Below are positions 13,354-22,321 of a DNA stretch of 24,184 nucleotides, piece by piece. The DNA is from a bacterium (lineage in GTDB: Bacteria; Nitrospinota_A; UBA7883; JACRGQ01), in assembly GCA_021815535.1 (NCBI GenBank), contig JAKAGL010000005.1:1-24184 (forward strand), read 5' to 3'. The translations under genes were made by a program, and so were the position numbers. Numbering within the stretch: position 1 is the first letter of the stretch; the number at the start of each line of letters is the position of its first letter. The notes below the pieces were generated by a model, which saw only the letters and a program-made list of their open reading frames with translations, was not told where the DNA came from and did not search any database.

Positions 13354-14589
13354 TTAAAAGAAATCCTCGATCCAGCCCTTCATCCGGTCCGTGACGCTGT
13401 TAAAGAGGTTGCGCCCCTTTAACGGCCTCGGCGGGCCGTTGCGCCGCAACTTCATCCCGAATTGAAGCAATCCCACCGCCGTCGCATACTGCGGCGAGTT
13501 CACCACGTCCACCAAGCCCCCCACGCCCTTCGGGTTGCCGCGCCGGACCGGCAGGCCGAAAACGCGTTCGGCCACTTCAGGCATCCCCTCCAGCATCGCG
13601 GCGCCCCCGGTAATCACGAGGCCCGACGGAATGATGCCGAGGTAGCCAGACGTTTCGAGGTCGCGGTAAATCATCTGGAACATCTCTTCCACGCGCGGCT
13701 CGATGATCTCGCACAGGACGTCGCGTTTGATGACGCGCGGCTCGCGCCCGCCCATGCTGGGGATCTCCACCAGATCGCCGCTTTTTACCATCGCCACCAC
13801 GGCGCAGCCGTGCTTGCGCTTGATCTTCTCGGCTTCCGCCTGCGGGGTGCGCAGCCCGATGGCGAGGTCGTTGGTGATGTGGTTGCCGCCGACGGCGATG
13901 ACGGATGTGTATTTCACGCTGTCTTCCGAGAACAGGGCGAGATCGGCGGTGCCGCCGCCGATATCAACCAGCGCCACGCCCAGATCGCGTTCGTCGGCAT
14001 CGAGAACCGCCTCGGCGCTGGCGAGTTGTTCCACAATGATGTCGTCCACATCCAGCCCGGCCTTGTTCACGGAGCGGACGATGTTCGCCGCGCTGCTGAC
14101 GGCGCCGGTGATGATATGGATGCGGGCCTCAAGGCGGATGCCGGACATGCCGCGCGGCTCGCGGATGCCGCTTTGGTGATCCAGGATGAACTGTTGCGGG
14201 ATGACATGGATCACCTCGCGGTCCATCGGAATGGCCACCGCCTTGGCCGCCTCGATCACGCGTTCCTTGTCGAGATCGGTCACTTCACGGTTCTTCACGG
14301 CGATGATACCGTGGCTGTTGAATCCTTTGATATGGCCGCCCGCGATTCCCACAAAGGCGCTTTCCACCTGCACACCGGCCATAAGCTCGGCCTCTTCCAC
14401 GGCGCTGCGTATCGATTCGACGGTGCTTTCGATATTCACGACCACGCCCTTGTTAAGCCCCTTGGACGGGCTGGTGCCGATCCCCACGATGTCCAGTTTG
14501 CCGCTGTCGCTCACTTCGGCGATGACGCAGCATATTTTCGTGGTTCCGATATCGAGGCCGCAAATCGTATCACGTTCCTTCTTCGCCAT
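13354..14589 (-). CDS. ftsA: Cell division protein FtsA
   Basis: A 411-residue actin-like ATPase that anchors FtsZ to the membrane and recruits later divisome proteins. The ATP-binding signatures are CGLDIGTTKICCVIAEV (10-26) and VALVDIGGGTADLALF (205-220). The SHS2/1C domain lies between them (about 85-165), and the adenosine motif LVITGGAAMLEGM occurs near 322-334. The last 15 residues (NSVTDRMKGWIEDFF) form the amphipathic membrane-targeting helix. The ATG shares one base with the ftsQ stop (TGATG), so translation is coupled. Complete and typical. Confidence 0.97.
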   Translation of the reverse strand: MAKKERDTICGLDIGTTKICCVIAEVSDSGKLDIVGIGTSPSKGLNKGVVVNIESTVESIRSAVEEAELMAGVQVESAFVGIAGGHIKGFNSHGIIAVKNREVTDLDKERVIEAAKAVAIPMDREVIHVIPQQFILDHQSGIREPRGMSGIRLEARIHIITGAVSSAANIVRSVNKAGLDVDDIIVEQLASAEAVLDADERDLGVALVDIGGGTADLALFSEDSVKYTSVIAVGGNHITNDLAIGLRTPQAEAEKIKRKHGCAVVAMVKSGDLVEIPSMGGREPRVIKRDVLCEIIEPRVEEMFQMIYRDLETSGYLGIIPSGLVITGGAAMLEGMPEVAERVFGLPVRRGNPKGVGGLVDVVNSPQYATAVGLLQFGMKLRRNGPPRPLKGRNLFNSVTDRMKGWIEDFF

Positions 14590-15482
14590 CAGATCACCCC
14601 CTGTGATTCAGTTCGTTTTTCATTTTTGCCGCCGCCATTCAACGTGGCGACCACCTGGTTTCTGAACGAGAGATCGAATCCCGCGAAGCCCGGCGCAAAA
14701 TCGTGCGCCACACCCCGGACGGCCAGATATTCCATGAATTTTTCCTCCCATTGTTCCTGTTCGGGGCCGAACTTTATGACCAGCCCCGCGGCGGTGCGCA
14801 CAACCGTTTTCTCGGTCCGGCTTACATCCACCGCCACCGGCATGTCGCGGAATACGGTATCCAGTTTAAAGAGCGAGGCGGCGCGGTACGCATCAAACAG
14901 CCGCATATCGGCGACCCGTGCGCCGGCCACGGGCGCCGCCTTCAGGCCGTTTATCACCAATTGCGGCCGCACCCGGCCGGTTTCCTCGATGAGATACCCT
15001 TTTTCATCCACCAGCCATTGCTTGCCGTTGAGCTCCGCGGCCGCCACCGGCATACGCTCCTTCACCGCCACTTCCACGATGTCCGGCAATTTCACCCGTA
15101 CCGAAACCGATTCCACCCACGGGTTCTGTTCAATCCGCGAGGCAACCCGGTCAAGATCGCGGGTAAACACGTTTCCGGTCAACCCGGTACCGGCAATAAA
15201 GCGGACCTGTTCCGGTGTAAGCATGCGCACGCCGGTAATATTGACGGTTTTCACCATAAAATACGGGCTGGACGAAACCATCCGGTAAACCAGCACGGCC
15301 AATACCGCAAGCGTCCCCAGCAATATTCCGAGCACGGCGGTTTTTGCGTAAATCAGGAGGCGCTCCTTTAAGCGCCCCTTGGCCCGGACGGTATCCGTCT
15401 GAAACGGAGAGCGCCGCGTGTCACGCGGGGGCGGAACCTGCCGCCGCCCTGCCAGCCGTTCGGATTTCGCCACGGTCAACAT
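14589..15482 (-). CDS. ftsQ: Cell division protein FtsQ
   Basis: A 297-residue bitopic membrane protein linking early and late divisome proteins through FtsB and FtsL. It has a basic cytoplasmic N-terminus (about 1-43), one membrane helix (about 44-67) and a POTRA domain (about 76-147: FMVKTVNITGVRMLTPEQVR to DIVEVAVKERMPVA). The beta/FtsQ domain follows (VDEKGYLIEE onward). A start at TTG 15488 would add two residues; I prefer the ATG at 15482 because GGAGG (15492-15496), inside the end of murB, is nine bases from it and only three from the TTG. murB is directly upstream; the ddl gene often found between them is absent. Confidence 0.93.
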   Translation of the reverse strand: MLTVAKSERLAGRRQVPPPRDTRRSPFQTDTVRAKGRLKERLLIYAKTAVLGILLGTLAVLAVLVYRMVSSSPYFMVKTVNITGVRMLTPEQVRFIAGTGLTGNVFTRDLDRVASRIEQNPWVESVSVRVKLPDIVEVAVKERMPVAAAELNGKQWLVDEKGYLIEETGRVRPQLVINGLKAAPVAGARVADMRLFDAYRAASLFKLDTVFRDMPVAVDVSRTEKTVVRTAAGLVIKFGPEQEQWEEKFMEYLAVRGVAHDFAPGFAGFDLSFRNQVVATLNGGGKNEKRTESQGVI

Positions 15483-15484
15483 TC

Positions 15485-16339
15485 TCAAAATCCTCCCGCA
15501 AGTTTTAATTCACGTTCCAGCCGCACGCCGGTCTTTGCCAGCACTTCCGCCTCGACGGCGCGGATGAGGGAGTACACCTGCGCGGCGGTGGCATGCCCCA
15601 GATTTACGATAAAGTTGGCGTGCTTGGGGCTTACCTGCGCGTCCCCTTCGCGCAACCCCTTCAAGCCGCAGGCCTCGATAATGCGCCCGGCGAAATCACC
15701 CGGCGGATTTTTGAACACCGATCCGGCCGACGGGTATTCAAGCGGCTGGCTTTTTTTCCGCGCCGCGCTCCCCGTCCGCATCCGTTCCAGAATCTCTTTT
15801 CCGTTCCCCCTGTTGAGGGAAAACGCGGTGGACACTACCACGGCTCCCGGGGGAAGCGCACTATGGCGGTAAGCAAGACCGAGCGCCTCGGCCGGTACCT
15901 CCTCCGCCTCTCCATTCACGATCAATGTTGCATGCGTCAGGCTCTGTTTGACTTCTCCGCCCGATGCGCCGGCGTTCATCACCACCGCGCCGCCGACCAT
16001 GCCGGGAATGCCAAAGGCGAATTCCAGGCCGCTCAGGGCCAGCCGCCCGGCCCGCCGTGCAACGGCGGTGAACGAAGCGCCCGCTCCCGCGGCCAGCACC
16101 GCGCCGCCGTCCCTTTCGGCCACATCCACAGCGTCAAACCGTTCCATCGAGATCACCTTTCCAATACCGGCGTCGGCGACAAGCAGGTTGCTGCCGCCCC
16201 CAAGCACAAACGCATCGGGGTGTCCGCGCAGGGCGGCCGCCAGTTCGCCGGCCGTTTCGGGGATAATGAACATCCCCGCACGGCCGCCGATGCGGAACGT
16301 CGTGCGCCTGTCCAGCGGCTCATTTTTTATTACCTTCAT
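15485..16339 (-). CDS. murB: UDP-N-acetylenolpyruvoylglucosamine reductase
   Basis: A 284-residue FAD enzyme that reduces UDP-GlcNAc-enolpyruvate to UDP-MurNAc with NADPH. It has FAD-binding LGGGSNLLVAD (46-56) and GIPGMVGGAVVMNAGASG (110-127). The YPSAGSVFKNP segment (202-212) contains the proton-donating Ser207, and the final catalytic Glu is about residue 275 (RLERELKL). The short length and the SAGSVFKNP sequence fit the type II subgroup. The ATG at 16339 lies inside the end of murC, a 20-base overlap and the longest in the cluster; the conserved TTFRIGG begins only at residue 13, so this start is reasonable. AAAGGG precedes it. Confidence 0.96.
   Translation of the reverse strand: MKVIKNEPLDRRTTFRIGGRAGMFIIPETAGELAAALRGHPDAFVLGGGSNLLVADAGIGKVISMERFDAVDVAERDGGAVLAAGAGASFTAVARRAGRLALSGLEFAFGIPGMVGGAVVMNAGASGGEVKQSLTHATLIVNGEAEEVPAEALGLAYRHSALPPGAVVVSTAFSLNRGNGKEILERMRTGSAARKKSQPLEYPSAGSVFKNPPGDFAGRIIEACGLKGLREGDAQVSPKHANFIVNLGHATAAQVYSLIRAVEAEVLAKTGVRLERELKLAGGF
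15492..15496 (-). promoter_or_regulatory. Ribosome-binding site of ftsQ within the murB 3' end
   Basis: GGAGG encodes the two penultimate glycines of MurB and is nine bases before the ftsQ ATG at 15482. This spacing decides against the TTG at 15488. Confidence 0.6.
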
Positions 16340-17705
16340 CGCCCTTTAAAAAAAGCTCCCCCTGCTTGTAAACGTCCCCCGCTCCCATGGTCAGAAGCAT
16401 GTCGCGGCCGTTCAATATGCGGTTCAGGAACCCTTGTATTTCCTCCGTGGTCTCCAAATAATGCACGTTCTTTTTTCCGGCGGTCACCAGGCCGTCATAG
16501 ATCAGCCGTGTGCTGATGCCGGCAATGGGCGATTCTCCCGCCGCGTAGATCGGCAGCAGCACCAACACATCGGCATCATCGAAACAGGTAAAGTACTCGC
16601 TCAGGCAATCGCGCGTGCGGGTATACCGGTGCGGCTGAAACAGCGTCACGATGCGCCGTCCCTTGTTCCACTCGCGGATACCCTTCAGCGTGGCGCGGAT
16701 CTCATTGGGGTGGTGGCCGTAATCGTCATACACGGGGATGCCCGCTTTGGCGCCTTTCAGCTCGAACCGGCGGCCGATACCGGAGAAATGTTTCATTGCC
16801 GCGGCGGCGGTATTGAAGTCAACGCCCACCAGCATTGCCACCTGTATGGCGGCCAGCGCGTTCAACACCATGTGGCGCCCCGGCATATGTATCTGCACTT
16901 TCCCCAGCTCGCCGTTCTTGTCCGAAACGGTGAACGTGGCCATTCCATCCCCCAACGTATAATCGTGCGCCATGATGTCGCACGCTTTGGAAAAACCGTA
17001 GGTGATGAACTTCTTGTTCATCCGCGGAATAAAGCCGCGCAATACCGGATCGTCGCCGCACGCGATGGTGGCGCCGAAGAACGGCACCTTGTTGCAGAAC
17101 GTGAAAAACGCCTCGTCAATTTTTTCCTTGCTGCCGTAGTAATCCAGATGCTCGGCGTCAATGTTCGTCACCACCGCGATGGACGGATCGAGCGTGAGGA
17201 AACTGCCGTCGCTTTCGTCGGCTTCGGCGACCAGATACTCGCCGTTGCCCAGCTTCGCGCCGGACTCGAACCGTTTGACGCGGCCGCCGATGATGGCGGT
17301 GGGGTCAAGGCCCGCTTCCGCGAGGATGGTCGCAACCAGCGTGCTGGTGGTGGTTTTCCCGTGGGCGCCGGCCACGGCGATCCCCACCTTCATCCGCATC
17401 AGTTCTCCCAGCATTTCGGCACGGGGGATCACCGGCACCTTGCGCATGCGGGCGGCGACCACTTCGGGGTTTTCCTTGCTCACGGCGGAGGATACGACGA
17501 TCACCTCGGCATCGCCGATGTTTTCGGCGGCATGGCCGATATGCACCGCGGCGCCCAGGGTTTCCAGCCGTTTCACGGTGTCATTGCGGCTGATATCCGA
17601 TCCCTGCACCTTGTGCCCCATGTTGAGGAGGATCTCGGCGATGCCGCTCATCCCCGATCCGCCGATGCCGACGAAATGAATTGTCCGTTGCCGCTTAAGG
17701 GTCAC
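16320..17705 (-). CDS. murC: UDP-N-acetylmuramate--L-alanine ligase
   Basis: A 461-residue Mur ligase adding L-Ala to UDP-MurNAc, the first stem-peptide step, in the cytoplasm. The N-terminal UDP-binding Rossmann part reads FVGIGGSGMSGIAEILL (11-27). The ATP P-loop is VAGAHGKTTTSTLVATIL (111-128). Also visible are VAEADESDGSFL, the middle-domain HMPGRHMVLNALAA, and YDDYGHHPNEIRATL of the C-terminal domain. The start is a GTG at 17705 overlapping the murG stop by four bases (GTGA), with GGAGG four bases before it. Complete. Confidence 0.97.
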   Translation of the reverse strand: MTLKRQRTIHFVGIGGSGMSGIAEILLNMGHKVQGSDISRNDTVKRLETLGAAVHIGHAAENIGDAEVIVVSSAVSKENPEVVAARMRKVPVIPRAEMLGELMRMKVGIAVAGAHGKTTTSTLVATILAEAGLDPTAIIGGRVKRFESGAKLGNGEYLVAEADESDGSFLTLDPSIAVVTNIDAEHLDYYGSKEKIDEAFFTFCNKVPFFGATIACGDDPVLRGFIPRMNKKFITYGFSKACDIMAHDYTLGDGMATFTVSDKNGELGKVQIHMPGRHMVLNALAAIQVAMLVGVDFNTAAAAMKHFSGIGRRFELKGAKAGIPVYDDYGHHPNEIRATLKGIREWNKGRRIVTLFQPHRYTRTRDCLSEYFTCFDDADVLVLLPIYAAGESPIAGISTRLIYDGLVTAGKKNVHYLETTEEIQGFLNRILNGRDMLLTMGAGDVYKQGELFLKGDEGNKK

Positions 17706-18781
17706 GCCGCCTCCATTTGCTTTATGATGTCGCGCGCGATCACCCGCGCGGCATCCGGTTTTGCGTTTTCACGGGCGTTGGCGCTCATCTTCCGCAACTT
17801 GTCCGGGCTGCGCAGGATATCGCGCGCCATTTCCGCCAACAGCCCGCCGTTCAGATTCATTTCATCCACCACCACCGCCGCGCCGATGTTTTCCATGGCA
17901 AGCGCGTTTAACCGTTGATGCCCGCCGGCTCCGGGATACGGCACCAGAATGGACGGCAAAGCGGTAAGCGCCAGTTCCGCGCAGGTGCCGGCGCCGGCGC
18001 GGGCGATAGCCAGATGGCTCTCGCGCATGATGTCCGCCATGTTCTCGAAATACGGCTCCACCACCGCGTCCATCATCGCTTCGAGATACGCCACGCGGGT
18101 TTCCGCCAGCATCCGCTTCCCGGTCTGGTGGTATATCTTCACATTCATCTTGGCCAGCCGCGGCAGGGCGCCTATCACCGCCCGGTTGACGGCGTTGGCT
18201 CCCTGACTGCCTCCCATAATGAGGATGGTTTTGCGGGGGTCGTCAAAATTGCGCGATGCGGCCTTCATAAATTCCTGCCGCGACGGGTTGCCGGCGACCA
18301 TCAGATCCGCCCCCCGCAACCAGCGCGCCGATTCGGCAAAATTCGCGTAAACCCGGCGGGCCTTGCCGGCCAGCCACCGGGTAACCAGCCCCGGATAGAC
18401 ATTTTGTTCCAGCAGGAAAACAGGCACCCCTTTTGTGGACGCCACCAGACAGGAAGGACCCGAGGCATAGCCTCCGGCGCCAACCACCGCATCGGGCTGA
18501 AATACGTTTATCGCTTTTGCGGCTTTTCGCAAGGCCCGCGGAAGCGCCACCAGCGCCATCAACGCCTTGCCGATATGGCGCCGGTCAAATCCCCGCACGT
18601 CGACGCCGAGGAAATCGAAACCCGCCCGGTACGCCATGTCCTTCTCGGGGCCCGATTGCCCCCCCACAAACAGGATGGTGTTTCCCATCCGCTTCAATTC
18701 GTCCGCCACCGCCAGCGCGGGGTAGATATGCCCGCCGGTGCCGCCCGCCGTTACGATCATTCTCAATCCGCTCCCGCTCAT
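17702..18781 (-). CDS. murG: UDP-GlcNAc:undecaprenyl-PP-MurNAc-pentapeptide GlcNAc transferase
   Basis: A 359-residue GT28-type glycosyltransferase that turns lipid I into lipid II at the inner membrane face. The N-terminal glycine-rich loop TAGGTGGHIYPALAVADEL (11-29) binds the acceptor diphosphate. A second G-loop reads MGGSQGANAVNRAV, and the UDP-GlcNAc site includes RAGAGTCAELALTALPSILVPYP. The ATG at 18781 overlaps the ftsW stop by four bases (ATGA). Size and motifs are normal. Confidence 0.97.
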   Translation of the reverse strand: MSGSGLRMIVTAGGTGGHIYPALAVADELKRMGNTILFVGGQSGPEKDMAYRAGFDFLGVDVRGFDRRHIGKALMALVALPRALRKAAKAINVFQPDAVVGAGGYASGPSCLVASTKGVPVFLLEQNVYPGLVTRWLAGKARRVYANFAESARWLRGADLMVAGNPSRQEFMKAASRNFDDPRKTILIMGGSQGANAVNRAVIGALPRLAKMNVKIYHQTGKRMLAETRVAYLEAMMDAVVEPYFENMADIMRESHLAIARAGAGTCAELALTALPSILVPYPGAGGHQRLNALAMENIGAAVVVDEMNLNGGLLAEMARDILRSPDKLRKMSANARENAKPDAARVIARDIIKQMEAA

Positions 18782-19881
18782 GACGACTTGTATTGCGATA
18801 CGTTAAGGAGAATGCCAACGCTGATCAGCCATATCACCAGCGCCGAACCGCCCAATGAAATAAACGGCAACGGCAGTCCCTTGGTGGGAAGCAGGCCGGT
18901 GGCCACGCCAAAATTGATCGCCGCCTGCAACCCGATGCTTAACGTGATGCCGGTGGCAAGGTACATGCCGAAAGGATCGGGCGCTTTCATGGCGGTCTTG
19001 ATCCCCAGATACACAAAAATGGCGAACAGCAGAACTATCAGCAGGCATCCGGCAAAACCAAGCTCTTCGCCGATGATGGAAAATATGAAGTCGGTATGCG
19101 CATCCGGCAGGAAAAAGTTCTTTTGCCGCCCATCACCAAGGCCGATGCCGAAAAAGTGCCCGTTCCCCAACGCCACATAGGACTGGATGATCTGGAAACC
19201 GGTATCGGTCGGATCCGCCCACGGATCGAGAAACGAGAGAATACGGCGGCGGCGGTAATCAACGTTGAGCACCGCCACGTACAGGAACGGCAGCATGGTA
19301 AGGAACGTGCCGAGGATGAAGCTGAAACGGATGCCGGCGACGAAGAATAGCCCGAATACAACGGCGGCGGCAACCAGCGAAGTCCCCATATCCGGCTGCA
19401 ACAAAATAAGCACAAAAATAACGGCCAACGCCAACGCGTTTGGCATATAGCCCGAAACGAAATCCCGCAGCCGCCCTGCCGCCTCTTTCTTCACCAGAAA
19501 ATGGGAAAACGCGATAATGAGCGCCAACTTGGCAAACTCCGACGGCTGGAAGGAAAGCGGGCCCAATACGACCCAGCGCCGGGCGCCCGATACCTCGCGG
19601 CCAATTCCGGGAATGAGCACCAGAAAAAGCATGAACAGGGAAAAAAGGTACAAGTACGGGGCCACATCTTGCAGCTTGCGGTAATTGATCTTCATTGCCA
19701 CAGCCATCCCGGCAAGGCCGAGAAGGGTGTACACAAACTGCCGTTTAAGGAAAAATGCGGGGTCGCCGTACCGCGCCCCGGCCACCGTGCCGGAGGCGGA
19801 AAAGATCATCACCAGCCCCAGAAGGGCCAGCCCGACGGTCACGGCCAATATCCGGTAATCCGGTTCCCTCTTAACGGGCAT
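18778..19881 (-). CDS. ftsW: Septal peptidoglycan polymerase FtsW (SEDS family)
   Basis: A 367-residue SEDS protein with about ten membrane helices, polymerising lipid II at the septum with FtsI. Family segments seen include GARRWVVLGPLSFQPSEFAKLALI, which carries the conserved PSEF, and LLQPDMGTSLV, whose Asp is catalytic in SEDS enzymes. DTGFQIIQSYVALGNGHFFGIGLG, the FIFSIIGEELGF loop and the C-terminal LPFISLGGSALV are also present. Placement between murD and murG favours FtsW over RodA. The ATG at 19881 follows AAGGAGG by six bases and overlaps the murD end by 11 bases. Confidence 0.95.
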   Translation of the reverse strand: MPVKREPDYRILAVTVGLALLGLVMIFSASGTVAGARYGDPAFFLKRQFVYTLLGLAGMAVAMKINYRKLQDVAPYLYLFSLFMLFLVLIPGIGREVSGARRWVVLGPLSFQPSEFAKLALIIAFSHFLVKKEAAGRLRDFVSGYMPNALALAVIFVLILLQPDMGTSLVAAAVVFGLFFVAGIRFSFILGTFLTMLPFLYVAVLNVDYRRRRILSFLDPWADPTDTGFQIIQSYVALGNGHFFGIGLGDGRQKNFFLPDAHTDFIFSIIGEELGFAGCLLIVLLFAIFVYLGIKTAMKAPDPFGMYLATGITLSIGLQAAINFGVATGLLPTKGLPLPFISLGGSALVIWLISVGILLNVSQYKSS

Positions 19882-21238
19882 GTGCCGCCTCCTTCACCAA
19901 TTCCCTCACCGCATCGCGGAATTTATCGCCGCGGTCCTCGTAATTTTTGAACATGTCGAAACTGGCGCACGCGGGGGAAAGCAGTACCGTATCGCCCGGT
20001 TTCGCCAGCCGTGCCCCCAGCGCCACCGCCTCGTGTAAAGTGGCGGCGCGGTTTACGGACCGGTAATCCCCCAAGGCGCGCCCTATTTTCTCGGCAGCCT
20101 CGCCGATGAGGATGGCGTGGTCGCCCCGCCGCCGCACCAGCGCGGCCAGCGGCCCGAAATCCTGATCCTTGTCGCGCCCGCCAAGTATGATGAACACTTT
20201 CCCTTCCAACCCTTCCAACGCCTTGAGGGTGGAGCCGACATTTGTGCCTTTGGAATCGTTGATGTAGCGTATGCCGCCCCGCTCCGCCACCAGTTCGATC
20301 CGGTGGGGGAGCGAGGTGAAGCTGAACAGGGCGCGTGAAATCGCCCCCACGTCAGCCCCGGCGGCAAAAGCGATGGCGGTGGCGGCAAGGGCATTTTCCA
20401 GATTTGCGCCGCCGGCTATTTTCAGGTCCTTCGCGTCTCCTATCGACCATGATTCCCCCTTTTCAGCCAGTACGATCCGTCCGTTATTCACGAATACGCC
20501 GTCCTTGAGCCTCTCGCGGGTGGAGAAACCCAGCAGGCGGCACCGCACACTGTCTCTCAATTTCACGGTTTCGGGGTCGTCAAAGTTGAGCACGCACACG
20601 TCGTCGCCAGCCTGGTTAATGAAGATGCGGCTTTTCATCGCCGCGTACCCTTCCATCGTATGGTGCCGGTCCAGGTGATCCGGCGTGATGTTCAGAATGG
20701 CCGACACGCGGGGGCGGAAACGGACGCATCCCTCCAGCTGGAAAGAACTGATTTCCGCCACCACCTTCACGTCATGTTCAAATACCGCATCCTCGCCGGT
20801 TACGGCGTTGCCTATGTTGCCGCAGACCACCGCCGGGATGCCGCTTTCTTTCAGGATCGCCCCTACCAACGCGGTGGTGGTGGATTTTCCGTTGGTGCCG
20901 GTGATCGCCACCCAGGAACGCGGGACAAGCCGGAACGCAAGCTCGATCTCACTGATGACTTCGCTTCCTTCGCTCCGTTTGGCGGCGAGAAGCCGGCTTT
21001 CCCACGGCACGCCGGGGGAAGTAACAACCATATCGAACGGTTCTTTCATCACGGCTGCATGGCCGCCGGTTTCCACCTCGATGCCGGGCGCGAGTTTTTT
21101 AAGTTCATCGCGCAGTTTTTCGCGCGGCCCGCTATCCGTGATGAACACCGAGGCGCCCAAAGCCGCCAGGCGGTTGGCCGCCGGCACGCCGCTGCGCCCA
21201 ACGCCAACCACCAGAACCTTTTTGCTTTTTATGTCCAC
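19871..21238 (-). CDS. murD: UDP-N-acetylmuramoylalanine--D-glutamate ligase
   Basis: A 455-residue Mur ligase adding D-Glu to UDP-MurNAc-L-Ala. The N-terminal domain starts VLVVGVGRSGVPAANRL (8-24). The ATP P-loop GTNGKSTTTALVGAIL is at 114-129. NITPDHLDRHHTMEGYAAMKSRIF contains the Lys that is carbamylated in this family. YINDSKGTNVGSTLKALEG, ILGGRDKD and LLSPACASFDMFKNYEDRG are C-terminal-domain signatures. The start is a GTG at 21238, three bases after the mraY stop, with GAGGT inside the end of mraY as its ribosome site. Complete. Confidence 0.97.
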   Translation of the reverse strand: MDIKSKKVLVVGVGRSGVPAANRLAALGASVFITDSGPREKLRDELKKLAPGIEVETGGHAAVMKEPFDMVVTSPGVPWESRLLAAKRSEGSEVISEIELAFRLVPRSWVAITGTNGKSTTTALVGAILKESGIPAVVCGNIGNAVTGEDAVFEHDVKVVAEISSFQLEGCVRFRPRVSAILNITPDHLDRHHTMEGYAAMKSRIFINQAGDDVCVLNFDDPETVKLRDSVRCRLLGFSTRERLKDGVFVNNGRIVLAEKGESWSIGDAKDLKIAGGANLENALAATAIAFAAGADVGAISRALFSFTSLPHRIELVAERGGIRYINDSKGTNVGSTLKALEGLEGKVFIILGGRDKDQDFGPLAALVRRRGDHAILIGEAAEKIGRALGDYRSVNRAATLHEAVALGARLAKPGDTVLLSPACASFDMFKNYEDRGDKFRDAVRELVKEAAHAR

Positions 21239-21241
21239 CGG

Positions 21242-22321
21242 CTACCTCAACTTCAACGTGGAAAGGCTCAACAGGGCCAGGAGGATGGAAACGATCCAGA
21301 ACCGGATCGTCACTTTGGTTTCCGGCCATCCAAGTTTTTCGAAATGATGATGGATCGGCGCCATCAAAAAAACCCGTTTTCGGGTCAGCTTGAACGAGGT
21401 GACCTGGATGATCACCGAAAGGGCTTCCACCACGAAAATGCCCCCGACAAGCATGAGAATGATTTCATGTTTGGTCAAGATCGCCACCACCCCCAGCAGC
21501 GCGCCCAGCGAAACACTGCCGGTATTTCCCATGAACATTTGCGCGGGATAGGAGTTGTACCAAAGGAATCCCAGCGAAGCCCCCACCACCGCACCGCAGA
21601 CAACGGTGATCTCCCCCGTCCCCTTGATGAAGGGGATCTGGAGATAGCCGCTGAAGTACGCGGCCCCGGCGACGTAGCTGAAGAACGTGTAGGCGGTGAA
21701 GGCGATGATGATAGGGCCGATGGCAAGCCCGTCCAGGCCGTCGGTGAGGTTCACGGCGTTGCTGGATCCCACCACCACGATGGCGGCAAATATCCAGTAC
21801 CCCCAGCCAAGATCGACCTGCACGTTCTTGAGGAACGGGATGTAGATCTTGGTGAGAATATCGGCAAGCCCTTCTTCCCTCGACACCAGAAGAAAGATCG
21901 GTACGCAGGCCAGAAGCTGAAGGATGAGCTTCATCCTGCTTTTCATGCCGTGCCCGTCGCGCATCTTGGTGGCGTCATCGGCGATGCCGATGGCGCCGAA
22001 AAGAATGGCGGCGGTCACGGCGGCCAGCACGGCGGGTTGCGCCACATCGGCCCACAGCAGGGCCGGCACCAGGAAGGAAATGAGGATGAGGATGCCTCCC
22101 ATCGTGGGGGTGCCCGCCTTGGGGCGATGATGCTCCGGCACATCCGAGCGTATCCGCTCGCCGAAATTCATCCGTTGCAGCCAGCGGATCGTCGCCGGCC
22201 CCAGCAGGAAGGAAAGCAGCAATGCGGTGATAATGGCGTAGGTGGAGCGGAACGTTATGTACTTGAACACGTTGAGCGAATGGAACCGCTCGTGCAGGGG
22301 ATACAGCCAGTAATAAAGCAT
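21242..22321 (-). CDS. mraY: Phospho-N-acetylmuramoyl-pentapeptide transferase
   Basis: A 359-residue enzyme with about ten membrane helices, moving phospho-MurNAc-pentapeptide to undecaprenyl phosphate to make lipid I. Signatures are HHRPKAGTPTMGG, IGIADDATKM with the DD pair, SSNAVNLTDGLDGLAIG and the late cytoplasmic loop MAPIHHHFEKLGWPETKVTIRFW. Length is as expected. Its ATG shares one base with the murE stop (TGATG). That direct junction means that murF, normally between murE and mraY, is missing here. Confidence 0.97.
   Translation of the reverse strand: MLYYWLYPLHERFHSLNVFKYITFRSTYAIITALLLSFLLGPATIRWLQRMNFGERIRSDVPEHHRPKAGTPTMGGILILISFLVPALLWADVAQPAVLAAVTAAILFGAIGIADDATKMRDGHGMKSRMKLILQLLACVPIFLLVSREEGLADILTKIYIPFLKNVQVDLGWGYWIFAAIVVVGSSNAVNLTDGLDGLAIGPIIIAFTAYTFFSYVAGAAYFSGYLQIPFIKGTGEITVVCGAVVGASLGFLWYNSYPAQMFMGNTGSVSLGALLGVVAILTKHEIILMLVGGIFVVEALSVIIQVTSFKLTRKRVFLMAPIHHHFEKLGWPETKVTIRFWIVSILLALLSLSTLKLR

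Noticed and set aside
13462..15288. 608-codon plus-strand ORF opposite ftsA and ftsQ
   Set aside because: It runs across two well-identified genes on the other strand and shows no domain; its length comes from codon bias of the real genes.
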